Virus record (IMG/VR): IMGVR_UViG_3300022858_000434
Coordinates: 1 to 23,357 of that record
DNA length: 23,357 nucleotides
DNA from: a virus
Reading direction: 5' to 3' (one strand)
Under the pieces are notes generated by a model. That model saw only the letters and a program-made list of their open reading frames with translations, ran no database searches and was not told the origin of the DNA. Numbering within the stretch: position 1 is the first letter of the stretch; each line of letters opens with the position of its first letter. Positions 1-9,600 of the stretch are shown one piece after another. A program made the translations under genes and the position numbers.

Positions 1-1
1 G

Positions 2-769
2 TCGCCTATCGCAAACGTTAGGGCGGATCGTATCATCGTTCCGTGTGAGCATAACGCGGAGGCATTCGCGGACAGTGGCGTGACGGTGCCCATCAGCATC
101 GTACACGGCGGCACATCTCCGAGTGAGTTTCCGGCAATGCACTGGCAGTATGACGGCTCGGAATCCTACACGTTCCTGACGCTCGCAGATCGCGGCGCGC
201 GGAAAGGCTGGGTCGAGGTGTGGGCCGCGTTCTATCAGGCTTTTGGATCACCAAGTGACACACCAGATGCACGACTCATCATAAAAACTCGCAATGCGGC
301 GGAAGGGTACGACGATTTGATGAGCAGGATAGTCAGCGGTTGCACAGATAGCCGGATCGTGTTTTGGCGTGAGGACGTGGCGTTTATGTCTGACGTCTAT
401 TCCTCGGTGGACTGTTTCGCTATCCCCTCCCGTTCAGAGGGTTGGGGGATGCCCCACCGCGAGGCGGCAATGATGGGCCTGCCGGTTATCGTGATCAGGT
501 ATAGCGGTCTCGATGATGGGCACACCGACGACTGGGCCATAGTCATTGAGAAGATGAGTAGGCATAGAATACCCGCCTCTTTTCCAAACTGTGGCGGATA
601 CTGGCAAAAGGCAGACGTTACCGAGTTGGCTGAGAAGATGAGGTGGTGCTATGAAAACCGCACCGAGGCCGCCGAACGTGGGCGCAAGTCCGCTCAGTGG
701 CTACGTGACAATCAGACCTGGAAACATTCGGCAATGGCATTACGAGACCTGATCGAGGAGCATGGGTAA
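2..769 (+). CDS. Glycosyltransferase, GT4-like (5' truncated by window edge)
   Basis: The reading frame is open from the first bases, so the N-terminal domain is missing and only the C-terminal nucleotide-sugar-binding Rossmann domain is seen (about 255 residues). Visible marks are the ADRIIVPCEHNAEAF segment at the left edge, followed by a VHGG turn. Further on comes the family-1 (GT-B) signature EGWGMPHREA, an E-x7-E pattern that contacts the sugar nucleotide, then GLPVIV. The known role of the family is transfer of a sugar from an activated donor to a protein, lipid or glycan. The stop overlaps the next gene's ATG (TAATG), so it belongs to the late structural operon. Inference: it may glycosylate a virion protein or act on host surface glycans. 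A host metabolic role is less likely because of the tight coupling to the head-tail genes. The true start lies outside the window. Confidence 0.85.
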   Translation, partial: SPIANVRADRIIVPCEHNAEAFADSGVTVPISIVHGGTSPSEFPAMHWQYDGSESYTFLTLADRGARKGWVEVWAAFYQAFGSPSDTPDARLIIKTRNAAEGYDDLMSRIVSGCTDSRIVFWREDVAFMSDVYSSVDCFAIPSRSEGWGMPHREAAMMGLPVIVIRYSGLDDGHTDDWAIVIEKMSRHRIPASFPNCGGYWQKADVTELAEKMRWCYENRTEAAERGRKSAQWLRDNQTWKHSAMALRDLIEEHG

Positions 770-1107
770 TGGCACTCACAGCCACACAGCGCGCAGACCT
801 GCAAGGCGACTTGGGCACCGGCTCAGATGAAAGCGTATTCACCAACGACGAACTAGACCGGCTCTATGCGCGCGCTGGCAATGACTATAATCTGGCCGTC
901 TACTTTGGCTACCGCCAACTGCTGGCGCAGGCCAACAAATTCCACAACTATACCGAGGGTATGACGCGAGTCGAGCGCGTGCAAATGCGCGAGAATATCG
1001 CCGATTCGATGAGGTTCTGGAAAGATGAAGCCAGGATGGGGGTCGGAGTTAAAATGATCGGCTTACTCTCCATTCCTCCGAGCGATAAGGACGCGCCCAG
1101 TGCCTAG
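769..1107 (+). CDS. Putative head-tail connector (adaptor) protein
   Basis: A 112-residue acidic and helical protein with no membrane segment. The start ATG shares one base with the stop of the glycosyltransferase (TAATG), which fixes the start by translational coupling. The helical pattern (TNDELDRLYARAGNDYNLAV, then a second helix-rich half) and the size match the small alpha-helical adaptors that dock under the portal in siphoviruses (HK97 gp6 or SPP1 gp15 class). No diagnostic motif is visible. The assignment rests on size, fold impression and its place as first of a run of four small genes before the major tail protein, the canonical order adaptor, stopper, gp10-like, terminator. It could instead be an unrelated virion protein. 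Confidence 0.5.
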   Translation: MALTATQRADLQGDLGTGSDESVFTNDELDRLYARAGNDYNLAVYFGYRQLLAQANKFHNYTEGMTRVERVQMRENIADSMRFWKDEARMGVGVKMIGLLSIPPSDKDAPSA

Positions 1108-1480
1108 CGTAGACGCCTGGGCGGGCAATACGTTCCCGCTCGGTGACTGGCTAGATGACATTCACGCCAGTGTAGACACCGCCCGCATCCTGGCAGACAA
1201 GGCGGTATCAGTGGTACTGGTGCGCGCAAGGGTGGAACTGGCGGCGCAATCGGTAAGGATCGAGGATTTGCGAGACCGTCCGCGCCGTTACCAGACCGAG
1301 GCTGGCGAGACCGCCCTAGCCGAGATACTTATACTCGGTTACAGCGGACACCCGACCATCACCGACACCGATATACAACGCGGCGATAGATTCGCGCTTG
1401 ACGGCGCAGGATACAAGATCGTGGCCGTCGTCCCAGGGCTGCAACATAGCCTGCAAGCATTTGCCACGATGAGGGCGTAA
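1100..1480 (+). CDS. Putative head closure (stopper) protein
   Basis: A 126-residue protein with a GTG start at 1100 that overlaps the previous gene by 8 bases. AAGGA lies about ten bases upstream. The N-terminal half is helical and the C-terminal half is beta-rich. The segment IQRGDRFALDGAGYKIV resembles the 'gDrv..dG..y.V..v' strand pattern of SPP1 gp16 or HK97 gp7-like head-closure proteins and the phage head-tail joining family. These form a ring below the connector and gate DNA exit. The call is supported by order (second of four small genes between connector and major tail protein) more than by sequence identity. Confidence 0.5.
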   Translation: MPSVDAWAGNTFPLGDWLDDIHASVDTARILADKAVSVVLVRARVELAAQSVRIEDLRDRPRRYQTEAGETALAEILILGYSGHPTITDTDIQRGDRFALDGAGYKIVAVVPGLQHSLQAFATMRA

Positions 1481-1839
1481 TGCAAAGTGGTTTTGAGTGG
1501 AAAGTACCGCCGGAGAAAGCGTTTCCAGAACTGGCGGATGCATACGCAACGGCAATCCATCGGGGCATCTACGCAATTGCCCAACGCTACGCGCCGCTCA
1601 TCAAGAACTGGATGAAGGACAACGCACCCTGGACTGACCGGACGGCCAACGCCAGGCAGACACTTTGGACTGAGGCAAACGAGGTCGTGGGCCAGATGGT
1701 ACAGATTATCCTCAGTCACGGAATGTACTATGGTATCTATCTCGAACTGAACAACGCCGGACGGTATGCCATAATTGATCCGGCCCTAGACCATTTTGCG
1801 CCGCTAATTTGGAGGGATGTACAGAGGATGCTATCGTGA
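1480..1839 (+). CDS. HK97 gp10-like tail completion protein
   Basis: A 119-residue protein that starts at an ATG sharing a base with the preceding stop (TAATG at 1478). Residues around 40-60 contain the NAPWTDRTANARQTL segment, typical of the HK97-gp10 or putative tail-component family ('aPvdTG.Lr.si' region). A short beta segment with YYGIYLELNNAGRYA follows, the 'Y..yvE.Gt' motif of the same family. These proteins sit at the head-tail interface and are needed to join tails to filled heads. Position and both motifs agree, so this is the firmest call among the four small connector genes. Confidence 0.65.
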   Translation: MQSGFEWKVPPEKAFPELADAYATAIHRGIYAIAQRYAPLIKNWMKDNAPWTDRTANARQTLWTEANEVVGQMVQIILSHGMYYGIYLELNNAGRYAIIDPALDHFAPLIWRDVQRMLS

Positions 1840-2279
1840 GCACAGTTAGCGCGGCAAAGGCGGTCTTGGAAGCGGACGCCACGCTGGTTGCACTGGCGAC
1901 GGGTGGCATCTACGATTACGCCGAGACCGGCCCGGATGGAATCAGCCGAACCGCTACGCCGTCCGCTTTTGATAGCAACGAGATAATCAGGCCGTGTATC
2001 TTGCTCAAATCTCGCGGCGCTACACCGGACGGCGCACTGACCGACGAGGGCACGCAATATCTGAGCGTGCGCGAGCCGCTAGAGGCTTGGTTTTACGAGG
2101 ACACCGGCTACAGCAACATCGAGGCGATGCGCAACCGCGTGTATACGTTATTGCACGCGCAACAACTGACCGACACGTTCAAGGTCCTGTGGGCTGGTGA
2201 CGTGCGCACACAACGCGACACCAGCCTGGACGCAAACGTAGAACGTTCTGAATTTGCAGTTCACACATTCAAGAGTTAG
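1836..2279 (+). CDS. Putative tail terminator protein
   Basis: The chosen start is GTG at 1836, which overlaps the previous stop (GTGA) and has AGAGGA about ten bases upstream. An in-frame ATG at 1809 would run deep into the previous gene. This gives about 147 residues. The protein begins with a helix (SAAKAVLEADATLVALA), then GGIYDYAE, the opening of tail-terminator-like proteins (lambda gpU or SPP1 gp17 class, DUF3168-like), in which a hexamer caps the finished tail tube. Its place directly before the major tail protein fits that role. There is no catalytic motif. Confidence 0.5.
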   Translation: MSTVSAAKAVLEADATLVALATGGIYDYAETGPDGISRTATPSAFDSNEIIRPCILLKSRGATPDGALTDEGTQYLSVREPLEAWFYEDTGYSNIEAMRNRVYTLLHAQQLTDTFKVLWAGDVRTQRDTSLDANVERSEFAVHTFKS

Positions 2280-2298
2280 ATAGTAGGAGGATATAACG

Positions 2299-2853
2299 AT
2301 GGCATTCGATACTTTTGGAGCACCGCAATTTGGTTTGGAGGACGTCAAGATTGCTACCTGGAATTCCACCGATAGTTACGGCACGGCGGTGGACGTTCCG
2401 AGCGTCCAGTTGATGGGGACGGTGATGCAGACCGTCTCGGCGCAACTCGAAGGCGATGACAAGATCACCGATAGCCACGCGCAGATCATCGGCGGTCAGG
2501 TTCGCCTGCGCTTTGGCTCGGTCAGTATGGCGGCGCTTGAAGTGCTGCTCGGACTGACATCTACCGCCAGCGATTCAGACCAGGATCATTTAAAGATGAC
2601 CGGCGGCGACGACATGCCATACTTTGGCATTTGCGGCAAAATGTCGGCCACCCAGGGCGACGGCGACCTGCACGTGTTCCTTCCGATGGTCAAGATTATG
2701 GAGGATGTGACGCTGGCCCAGGCCGAGTATGGGCAGTACCTTATCCCGGAGGTTGCGGGCCAGGCGGTGGATGATACCACGTACGGCGTCATCAACCTGA
2801 TTGAGCACGCCGCCGATACTGCCATTTCGATCCCGCCGTCCAACATCAGCTAA
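2299..2853 (+). CDS. Major tail protein (tail tube)
   Basis: A 184-residue protein with one of the strongest ribosome sites in the late operon (AGGAGG, eight bases before the ATG), as expected for an abundant structural protein. Its 5' gap of about 20 bases is the first real gap in the operon. The sequence is acidic and beta-rich, with FGLEDVKIATW near the N-terminus and a repeated pattern of strands, as in siphovirus tube proteins that stack as hexamers around the tape measure. Order is the main evidence: after the terminator and before the tail assembly chaperones and tape measure. Its stop shares a base with the next ATG (TAATG). Confidence 0.7.
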   Translation: MAFDTFGAPQFGLEDVKIATWNSTDSYGTAVDVPSVQLMGTVMQTVSAQLEGDDKITDSHAQIIGGQVRLRFGSVSMAALEVLLGLTSTASDSDQDHLKMTGGDDMPYFGICGKMSATQGDGDLHVFLPMVKIMEDVTLAQAEYGQYLIPEVAGQAVDDTTYGVINLIEHAADTAISIPPSNIS

Positions 2854-3320
2854 TGGACAAGCAACCAGTCACCAGCGCGGCTGAGTGGCGAGAGCCGCGA
2901 GAGAAGGGATTTGTTGTCAATCTTCCGTCCGGCAATGCGGCGCGTATACGCCCCGTTGCCCTGGACGTGATGATTCGGGACGGGAGCTTGCCTGACTTAC
3001 TCTCTCCCATTGCCGCTAAAGCACTCTGGACAGAGACGGACGTCGAACAGATTGGCGAGATTGCGGAACTGGCAACGGGAATGGCTGAACTGTTCGGCCA
3101 GGTCTGCAAGGCCGCTTTTATGGAGCCGCGTGTCGTGGAGAATGTAGAGGATTTGGGCGAAGGCGAAATAGCCTTGTCAGACGTGGCTTTTGATGACAAG
3201 GCTTTCGTCTTTCAGTTGGCAATCCAGCCGGCCCAAATCCTCCGCAAGTTTTGTGAGCAACAAGCGCGAGCTATGGAATCTCCACGCGCTGGCGACAGCG
3301 ACGCACCAGAGGCCGAGTGA
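2853..3320 (+). CDS. Tail assembly chaperone, upstream frame (gpG-like)
   Basis: A 155-residue acidic protein between the major tail protein and the tape measure, the invariant place of the lambda gpG-type chaperone. It starts at the ATG overlapping the major tail protein stop. The C-terminal part (QPAQILRKFCEQQ) is helical. The last roughly 15 residues after that are low-complexity and acidic, as if read beyond a conserved junction. A second open frame overlaps it by up to 149 bases and continues to the tape measure (see next entry), so this product is probably made alone and also as a longer fusion. These chaperones coat the tape measure during tail polymerisation and are absent from the virion. 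Confidence 0.7.
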   Translation: MDKQPVTSAAEWREPREKGFVVNLPSGNAARIRPVALDVMIRDGSLPDLLSPIAAKALWTETDVEQIGEIAELATGMAELFGQVCKAAFMEPRVVENVEDLGEGEIALSDVAFDDKAFVFQLAIQPAQILRKFCEQQARAMESPRAGDSDAPEAE

Positions 3321-3573
3321 CATCGTAGGGATTGACGACCGCTGGGCCGCGTATCAGTTCGACGCCGCTACGTGTCTGGTGGGAACAACGGTCGAGAACG
3401 CGCTGCAAGAGACCTACGAGACAGGCGGCAAACTAACACCGCGCTACACACTGACACAACTCCTGGATGCTGGTTTTCGCTTGCCGCCACCGGCAGGCAG
3501 TGGCAGTGCAGTCAAGGCTCTTAAAAAGATGGCGGCTAAAGACAATGCCGTCAGATACCACAAGGTAAAATGA
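3190..3573 (+). CDS. Tail assembly chaperone, downstream frame (gpT-like extension)
   Basis: The frame opens after a TAG at 3169-3171 and ends at 3573, overlapping the tape measure ATG (ATGA). It is offset from the upstream chaperone so that a +1 (equivalently -2) shift would join them. Conserved-looking content starts at about 3253 (a GTG; residues SNKRELWNLHALATATHQ, then RPSDIVGIDD and FDAA), which matches the second chaperone ORF of many siphoviruses. The region just before it looks like shadow sequence. Either a programmed shift near 3253-3275 makes a G-T fusion, or translation starts at the GTG. I see no classic slippery heptamer and no good Shine-Dalgarno for the GTG, so the mechanism is open. 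The listed left end is the first possible start codon, not a proven one. Confidence 0.6.
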   Translation: MMTRLSSFSWQSSRPKSSASFVSNKRELWNLHALATATHQRPSDIVGIDDRWAAYQFDAATCLVGTTVENALQETYETGGKLTPRYTLTQLLDAGFRLPPPAGSGSAVKALKKMAAKDNAVRYHKVK

Positions 3574-6056
3574 TGCCAACTCAACTGGCGCTTCCAGGAA
3601 TGGCGGGCGGATTGGGGCACGCGCACGGTGTTGTCTCTATAGACACTTCGTCCGCGACGGCCGCCGCCGTGACGCTCCGGCGCGTTGGGCAGGATATGGG
3701 CAAGGCGTTCAAGCCTGTCCAGACTACAATCACCAGGCTGCGCGGCGACCTGCGTATGATGAGCCGCGAGATCGCCGCGATTGGCGCGGGCGCTACTATC
3801 ACAGCCGTGTTGGGCCTGAACGCCGCTCGCGACGTGCGTAACTATCGCATTCAGTTCAGAGCGTTGCTCAAAGATGAGCAAGAGGCCGAGCGCGTGATGC
3901 GCAGCCTCACCGACCAGGCCAACCGGTTCGGAATTGAGGTTAACGAGGTCTGGCAGTTGGGGCGCTCCCTCATCCCCGTGCTAGAGGACGGCGCAGCCTC
4001 CCTCGATGATTGGGTAGTACGCGCCGCCCTACTCGCCTCGACCAATCCCCTGAAAGGCACGACCGACGCTGTCCGTGCTATCCAGGAATACCTGGCTGGT
4101 CAGACCATCTCTCTGCAACGGCTGTTCAATATCGATCCGAACATGATAGCCGACGCCCAAGCGCAATTCGAGGACGTGGGAGAGCAACTTGACTTTATCC
4201 TATCCAAGATGGGCGCGAATGAGGACGCAGCGGCGGCGATGGCCAACGAGTGGGTATCGCTCAGGAACGAGTTAAAGTTGGCCCTGGCTACCGGCTTCAC
4301 CCCGCTAATGGAAACCCTCGCGCCTATCGTTCGGCAATTCACCGAGCTACTATCTAGCCTCCGCGAGACTAACCCAGAGATTTTGGCGCTTGGCGCTGGG
4401 CTGATCTCTATCGTGGCAGTGGGCGCGCCATTGCTCGTGTTTCTCGGCAAGGTGATTGATTCTCTCCAGACGATCAAGGCTCTCTCGATTGCCGGATCGC
4501 TTGGCAGGGCGGGCGTCTATGGCGCGGCAATTGCGGCGGGCACGGCGGCCGGTGTCGGGGCAACACGCGCAATCGGGAGCGCGACAGGCGACGAACGCTT
4601 GCAGAAATATGGGCTAAAAGATGTAATCGAGACCATCAAAAAGGCTATTTTCATCGCCGTGGATATGTTGACGAAAGCGGAGACGTTATGGGTGTCAATA
4701 GTGTCAAAGGCGGTCGCCGGTATAGTCAAGGCATTCGCGTTCGCTACGGACGCCCTCGGCCAGTTCGCCAGCTATTTGGGTGATAAATTGCATATCGAGA
4801 GCTTGCAGGAGGCGGGCGACAACATAAGCGCATTTGCCGACAGGTTACGAACTGCCACGGATGAAAAGCTGGAAGAGTTCGTAGCGGGCGGCGTTGAGAG
4901 CCAGCGGCTACTAATGGAAAAGATCGCGCAATTCTTGTTCCCATCCGAGGCGGTGGCAGGCGGGGCAGGGGGTGGCGCTGGTGGGCTACCGCCTGGCGGG
5001 GCTGGTGACGCCGTATCCGAGGCGGCATTGGCGGTATTCGCAGAATACCAAGAGGAGCGTGTCGCTATCGAAGAGGAAACCGAGAGGCGGCGTAACGAAA
5101 TCATAGCGGCGGCGGCAAGCGAACGTGAAAGCCTGGAAGCACGGATACTAGAGGCAGAGATTGAGTTCGGGAAACAGGAAACACGCTACGAAGAGGAATA
5201 CTACCGCAACCGCACCGCCCGCGCCGAGGCCGCCGGTAAGGAAATGGCCCGCGCCGAGGCCGACCACCAACGCAATATGCGCCGGATGAGAGAGGACAGT
5301 CTAGCGCGCCAGGATACAATGATCGGGGCGCGTGACGCCCTGGGCCTACGCCGTGAACGGCGCAGCTACGAGGTAGAGCGCCAGCGCGCGGAGGAAGATC
5401 AAGCCGTCAAAATGTCACGCCGCAACGAGAGCTTTGCCCTCGAGATGGCACAGGCAGAGGTACATTTCCAAATCCAACGCGCACGCCGCGAGCAGGATTT
5501 CACCGCGCGACAAGCCAAGTTGAGCGAAGAACTGGCGACGGTGAACACACGCCGCGATGAAGAGTTGGAATTGCTCAAGACCGTGACCGAGACGCAGTTG
5601 GACAACCTGGAACGCGCCACGCTAGAACGCATCGGCACAATAGACGCTACGCTGGTAGCAGGGATGAACGTCATCACCCAGAGCGCGACCACGACCGGCG
5701 AGATGCTGGCCTGGCTAGAACAACAGCGACAGGCGCTGGCGAGCGGAATCAGTGGCAGGCGCGGCGGCACCGGCCCCATTCCAGGCTACGCGAGTGGCGG
5801 ATACGCGAGCGGCATCATCCGCACCGGCGAGCAGGGCCGCGAGTTCGTACTGGACGCTCAAACCACCCGCGCGGCGGAGCGGGCGTTGGGCGCGCGGCTC
5901 ACACAACAGAACGTGCTAGGCGCGCAACGGGGCGGCCAGTTGGGGATACACCAAAACTTTACCTTCCGCGGGGATATGAGCGCGGGTATGCGCCAGTGGT
6001 ACAGACGCACGGCCAGAGAGGAAGCGCAGGCGGCCTTCCAGGGAGTGATGGGATAA
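3570..6056 (+). CDS. Tail tape measure protein
   Basis: An 828-residue protein, the longest of the tail core. From N- to C-terminus it has an alpha-helical region, and then a hydrophobic stretch at about 267-292 (EILALGAGLISIVAVGAPLL). An Ala/Gly-rich segment follows near 310-330, with a Gly-rich linker at about 467-480. A long charged coiled coil spans about 490-690, rich in E, R and A. The C-terminal domain carries GYASGGYASG and GEQGREFVL, a common tape-measure ending. The family sets tail length at roughly 0.15 nm per residue, which would predict a tail of about 120 nm (inference). It also helps DNA cross the membrane, which fits the hydrophobic segment. Start ATG overlaps the chaperone stop; its own stop shares a base with the next ATG. 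Confidence 0.92.
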   Translation: MMPTQLALPGMAGGLGHAHGVVSIDTSSATAAAVTLRRVGQDMGKAFKPVQTTITRLRGDLRMMSREIAAIGAGATITAVLGLNAARDVRNYRIQFRALLKDEQEAERVMRSLTDQANRFGIEVNEVWQLGRSLIPVLEDGAASLDDWVVRAALLASTNPLKGTTDAVRAIQEYLAGQTISLQRLFNIDPNMIADAQAQFEDVGEQLDFILSKMGANEDAAAAMANEWVSLRNELKLALATGFTPLMETLAPIVRQFTELLSSLRETNPEILALGAGLISIVAVGAPLLVFLGKVIDSLQTIKALSIAGSLGRAGVYGAAIAAGTAAGVGATRAIGSATGDERLQKYGLKDVIETIKKAIFIAVDMLTKAETLWVSIVSKAVAGIVKAFAFATDALGQFASYLGDKLHIESLQEAGDNISAFADRLRTATDEKLEEFVAGGVESQRLLMEKIAQFLFPSEAVAGGAGGGAGGLPPGGAGDAVSEAALAVFAEYQEERVAIEEETERRRNEIIAAAASERESLEARILEAEIEFGKQETRYEEEYYRNRTARAEAAGKEMARAEADHQRNMRRMREDSLARQDTMIGARDALGLRRERRSYEVERQRAEEDQAVKMSRRNESFALEMAQAEVHFQIQRARREQDFTARQAKLSEELATVNTRRDEELELLKTVTETQLDNLERATLERIGTIDATLVAGMNVITQSATTTGEMLAWLEQQRQALASGISGRRGGTGPIPGYASGGYASGIIRTGEQGREFVLDAQTTRAAERALGARLTQQNVLGAQRGGQLGIHQNFTFRGDMSAGMRQWYRRTAREEAQAAFQGVMG

Positions 6057-6433
6057 TGGCCTACGAAATTGGCGCAACCTACGTAGGAATGAAGGAGTTG
6101 TCCGACCTGACCGTCCCTGTGCCGGATCCAAAATCGGACTTTCAGGATTATAGCCAGTACATCACGCTTGGCAATAACAAGGTGCGCGGGGCGGGCGTAG
6201 CGATAGGCGAGTGGCGTTGGACGTATTTGGAGCGCACAACACGAGACCAGCTAAAGACTTTCTGTACCGCCGCCAGCGCGGATGTGTACATTAAGACCCG
6301 CAAGAACGATAATGAGGACGCCTACCAACTTTACACCGCTACAATGATCTGGCCGATGGATGAGGAAAAGAGTTTCAGCCGCCGAATGGACTTTGTAATT
6401 AAGTTTACGAATGCGGAGGAGTATACCCCGTGA
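6056..6433 (+). CDS. Distal tail / minor tail protein
   Basis: A 125-residue protein starting at the ATG that overlaps the tape measure stop (TAATG); an upstream in-frame start would lie inside the tape measure. The body is beta-rich, with GEWRWTYLERTTRDQLKTF, then a VYIKTR strand and a final strand SRRMDFVIKF. This is the layout of short distal-tail or minor tail proteins that link tube and baseplate. No specific residues can be named. The position directly after the tape measure and before the large tail-tip proteins is the main support. Confidence 0.6.
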   Translation: MAYEIGATYVGMKELSDLTVPVPDPKSDFQDYSQYITLGNNKVRGAGVAIGEWRWTYLERTTRDQLKTFCTAASADVYIKTRKNDNEDAYQLYTATMIWPMDEEKSFSRRMDFVIKFTNAEEYTP

Positions 6434-6633
6434 CGAATAGCCCGAACCTGCCGCCGGAAAAACTGATCAAGATGCACGACAGGATGTTTTTGGAGACTGT
6501 GCGTGCGGCAATACTAGACAAATTAAACGAAGAGACACGCGCAAACTACGCCGTAGAGGGATGGGTACAACTCCCCGACGGCGATTGGGTGATTCAATTG
6601 AAGCGAACACTAGATAGCTACGATACTGATTAA
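6430..6633 (+). CDS. Small tail-region protein, unknown function
   Basis: A 67-residue protein with a GTG start overlapping the previous stop (GTGA), so it is translationally coupled. It has an N-terminal amphipathic helix (PPEKLIKMHDRMFLETVRAAI) and a short beta C-terminus with GWVQLPDGDWVI. No family is recognised. Its place between the distal tail protein and the large tail-tip protein suggests a virion or tail-assembly role. Confidence 0.6.
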   Translation: MTNSPNLPPEKLIKMHDRMFLETVRAAILDKLNEETRANYAVEGWVQLPDGDWVIQLKRTLDSYDTD

Positions 6634-6635
6634 AT

Positions 6636-9600
6636 ATGGCGCGCATCATCACCGCTCCCGAACTTGCACACCTGCGCAGCGACGGCCAACGCTGCGAATT
6701 ATTTTTAGCCGTCCATACCCCTGCATCAGTATTCACGGCAAGGCTCAAGGGTGCGCCAGCCTCGACGGATGGGGTTTACGAGATTGATTTTGACGGCGGC
6801 TCGGCTGGCTTTGCCGATTGCATAGCGGGGCAGACCGTCTACATCGGAAGCACGGCGGGCGCGTATGACGTGGGAATGGCTCGTCTGCGCGGTGCGGTCG
6901 GCGGCGTCTCCGGTACGATGGAAATTGGCGAGGCCAGCGAAATAGACTGGACGGACAACGATTACATCACGGTGGTTGATGAGTTTGCGCTTTGGCCGCG
7001 CCACCTGCGGATCGACGGTGGCGGCACTGTCTACGTGGATTATGACGTGTCCTACACCGACCAACACGAGGTTTGCGACCCCGTGCCGGTGCTTGGGCCT
7101 CCGGCTGTAAAGTGGCTGACCGGCGCGACGGTTGACGTTGAATTTGACGCCTCGGACTCGTGGGTGTCCGGCTCTACCATCTCCGCCTATTCCTGGACTG
7201 CCACGGGCGCGAGCGCCACGAGTGGGATGGCGACCGCGACGCCTACTATCACCTACGACACGGCGGGCACGTATCGCGTTTCCTGTTTGGTGACTGCAAC
7301 GAACGGGGCAACATTCACCGGCTACCGATACGTATTTGTCTACGACACGAACAGCCAACCAGCAACTATATTTCGCCTGGATGATTGTTCCGGTGACTGG
7401 CAATCTGGCGGCTGGCGATACCGCGTCACCATGTGGGATGAGGCTCTACGCTCAGAGATCAGAGACCGCGCCCAGGTCATCTTGTTCGCCCGCGACTGGT
7501 ACGGGGACACCGAAACCAGCATCGGGCCGGTGGACGACCGCGAGAACGTCGTGGCTGTGGGCTGGATTGCAGACGAGAGTATCAAATGGAATCCCCGACA
7601 GGGCATAGTGTCATTTGATATACAAAGCCCACAGTTCTGGATGGGCAAGATGACCGGCTTCCCCACCGGCGTTGAGGATTACGACGGCACGCCTACTTCC
7701 TGGATCGAGTTCGAGGATTTGACGGTTGACAAAGGGCTTTGGCATTTCTTACACTGGCGCACCACCGCCACGCTGTGTATGGATGTGACACTCACAAGTG
7801 ACACGCGCCAGATCAAAGTCTTTGACTCGCCTGCCAGTAGCCTGTGGGCACAGATAACACAGGAGAGCAAGCGTACCATTCTGGCCCACCCCGCTTGTGA
7901 TCGCTATGGACGGTTGTTTGTGGAGATTGACCAAAACCTTATACCGGTGGCAGATCGAGGCGCTATACCGATTGTACAAACTCTGGCCACACAGGATTGG
8001 CGGGAGCAAATCGGCATAGAGCGTAAAACGGTTGATGAGATTGCCTTGCTCGACCTGTCCGGCGTGGCTTATGCCGGCGGCAGCGGCACGCCTTATTTCT
8101 CACTTTCACCGGGGCACGTGTTCAGGCGGTACGGTAGCATCCAGCGCAAGGAGCGGCTGGCGCTCAACGACCAGGCGGATACCAATACCCTAACCGGCCT
8201 ACTTGCTGGCAAGGCCAACAACGAGTACCCTAACCTCGACATTTCGCTGGCGAGCAATCACCGGATGCTCGACATTTGCCCGCAGCAATATCTGAGGCTA
8301 ACCATAGCGGAGGGTGATACCGAGCGCGGCATCTCGTTCACCAACCTTGATTTTATCCCGCGCCGCGTATCGTTCCGACATGATCCCGACACGGGCGTAA
8401 TGCTGACAGACGTCACGGTTGAGGCTTACACCACGCCAGAGCTTGCCGTCACAGGCGACCCGCCTCCTGCCCCACCCGATCCAGCCGATCCAGAGCTTCC
8501 GCCTGTACCAATCATTCCGCCCGTGCCCCCGCTGTGGACAGGGCCGGTCAAGGCGGCATTCGCCCACACGCAGACAGATTTTGGCTATACCGCCGACTTG
8601 CTCCTGCGCCACGTGGACAGCACGGCGACGGCGGGCACCGCCGGCACTGACCTATACGACACCTCAATTGACGACCATCCAGGTGAGGATTTTGACGACA
8701 TCGGAGTAGCGGTCGGTGATCACGTCGAGAATTTGACCACTCACGAAGGCACGACGGTTGCGGTCGCGGTTAGCGGCTCTCAATTGACCCTGACGGCTGA
8801 CATTGGCCTGGGCAACGGTGATGCTTACGCAATCGCCGGTACGCACTGGGTAGATGCAAGCGGGGGAGATTTTAACCCTGGTGTAGCCGAGGAAATAATC
8901 CAGTTCGTGTACATCCGCACCGGTGCGGCCACCGTTGGCGGTTGGGTGCTGACCGACGCAGCCGCCTATTATGCGGCTAACGTGTTGACGTCCTCTCCGA
9001 GTTGGAGTAACAAGTTGACGCTGGCGGCGGCGCGTGTTCTATGCGGCGGCACAGCGACCTTTGCCGCACTCGCGGTGGATGCTAATAATCCATTGTTTGC
9101 AATTGTGTCGATGGATGACGTTGATGCTGGTGCCTTAAATAGTGCGAAGGGTAGCTGTGTCACTGGTGACACAGGCGAGAATTGGTCAGTCGGTTTGTAC
9201 GAGAGTCCAGACAAAGTAAATCACCTGGTTCTAGCTGGCAGGACAGGATGGCGGGCACTAGCAGTTGATAATAATGACAGCACAATTTATGCTATACGGG
9301 GATTCCCGTGGCCTTGGACCAATCCAAAAGCTAGAAAAGCGATGTGGGTATCGACTAATGGTGGTGTGAGCTTTACCACACCAAAAACTAATATCAGTAC
9401 TACACAAACTGGCAGAGTCTTTATTCTGGCACGTGGCGGAACTGTTTTTGTGGTTCCGCGGAATCCGTGGTATGGATATGACCCTGGCGCTGCAATTGCT
9501 AATCCGCTCAAAACTGGCGATGGCGGCGGCACCTTTGCATCTGTGTCCCCAGTGGGATATACAGATTTTGGTATTGCCAACCCAATCGGGCATTATGACG

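Noticed and set aside
4000-6000. Several long opposite-strand frames across the tape measure and tail genes
   Set aside because: They lack ribosome sites and are shadows produced by GC-rich codon use of the real rightward genes.
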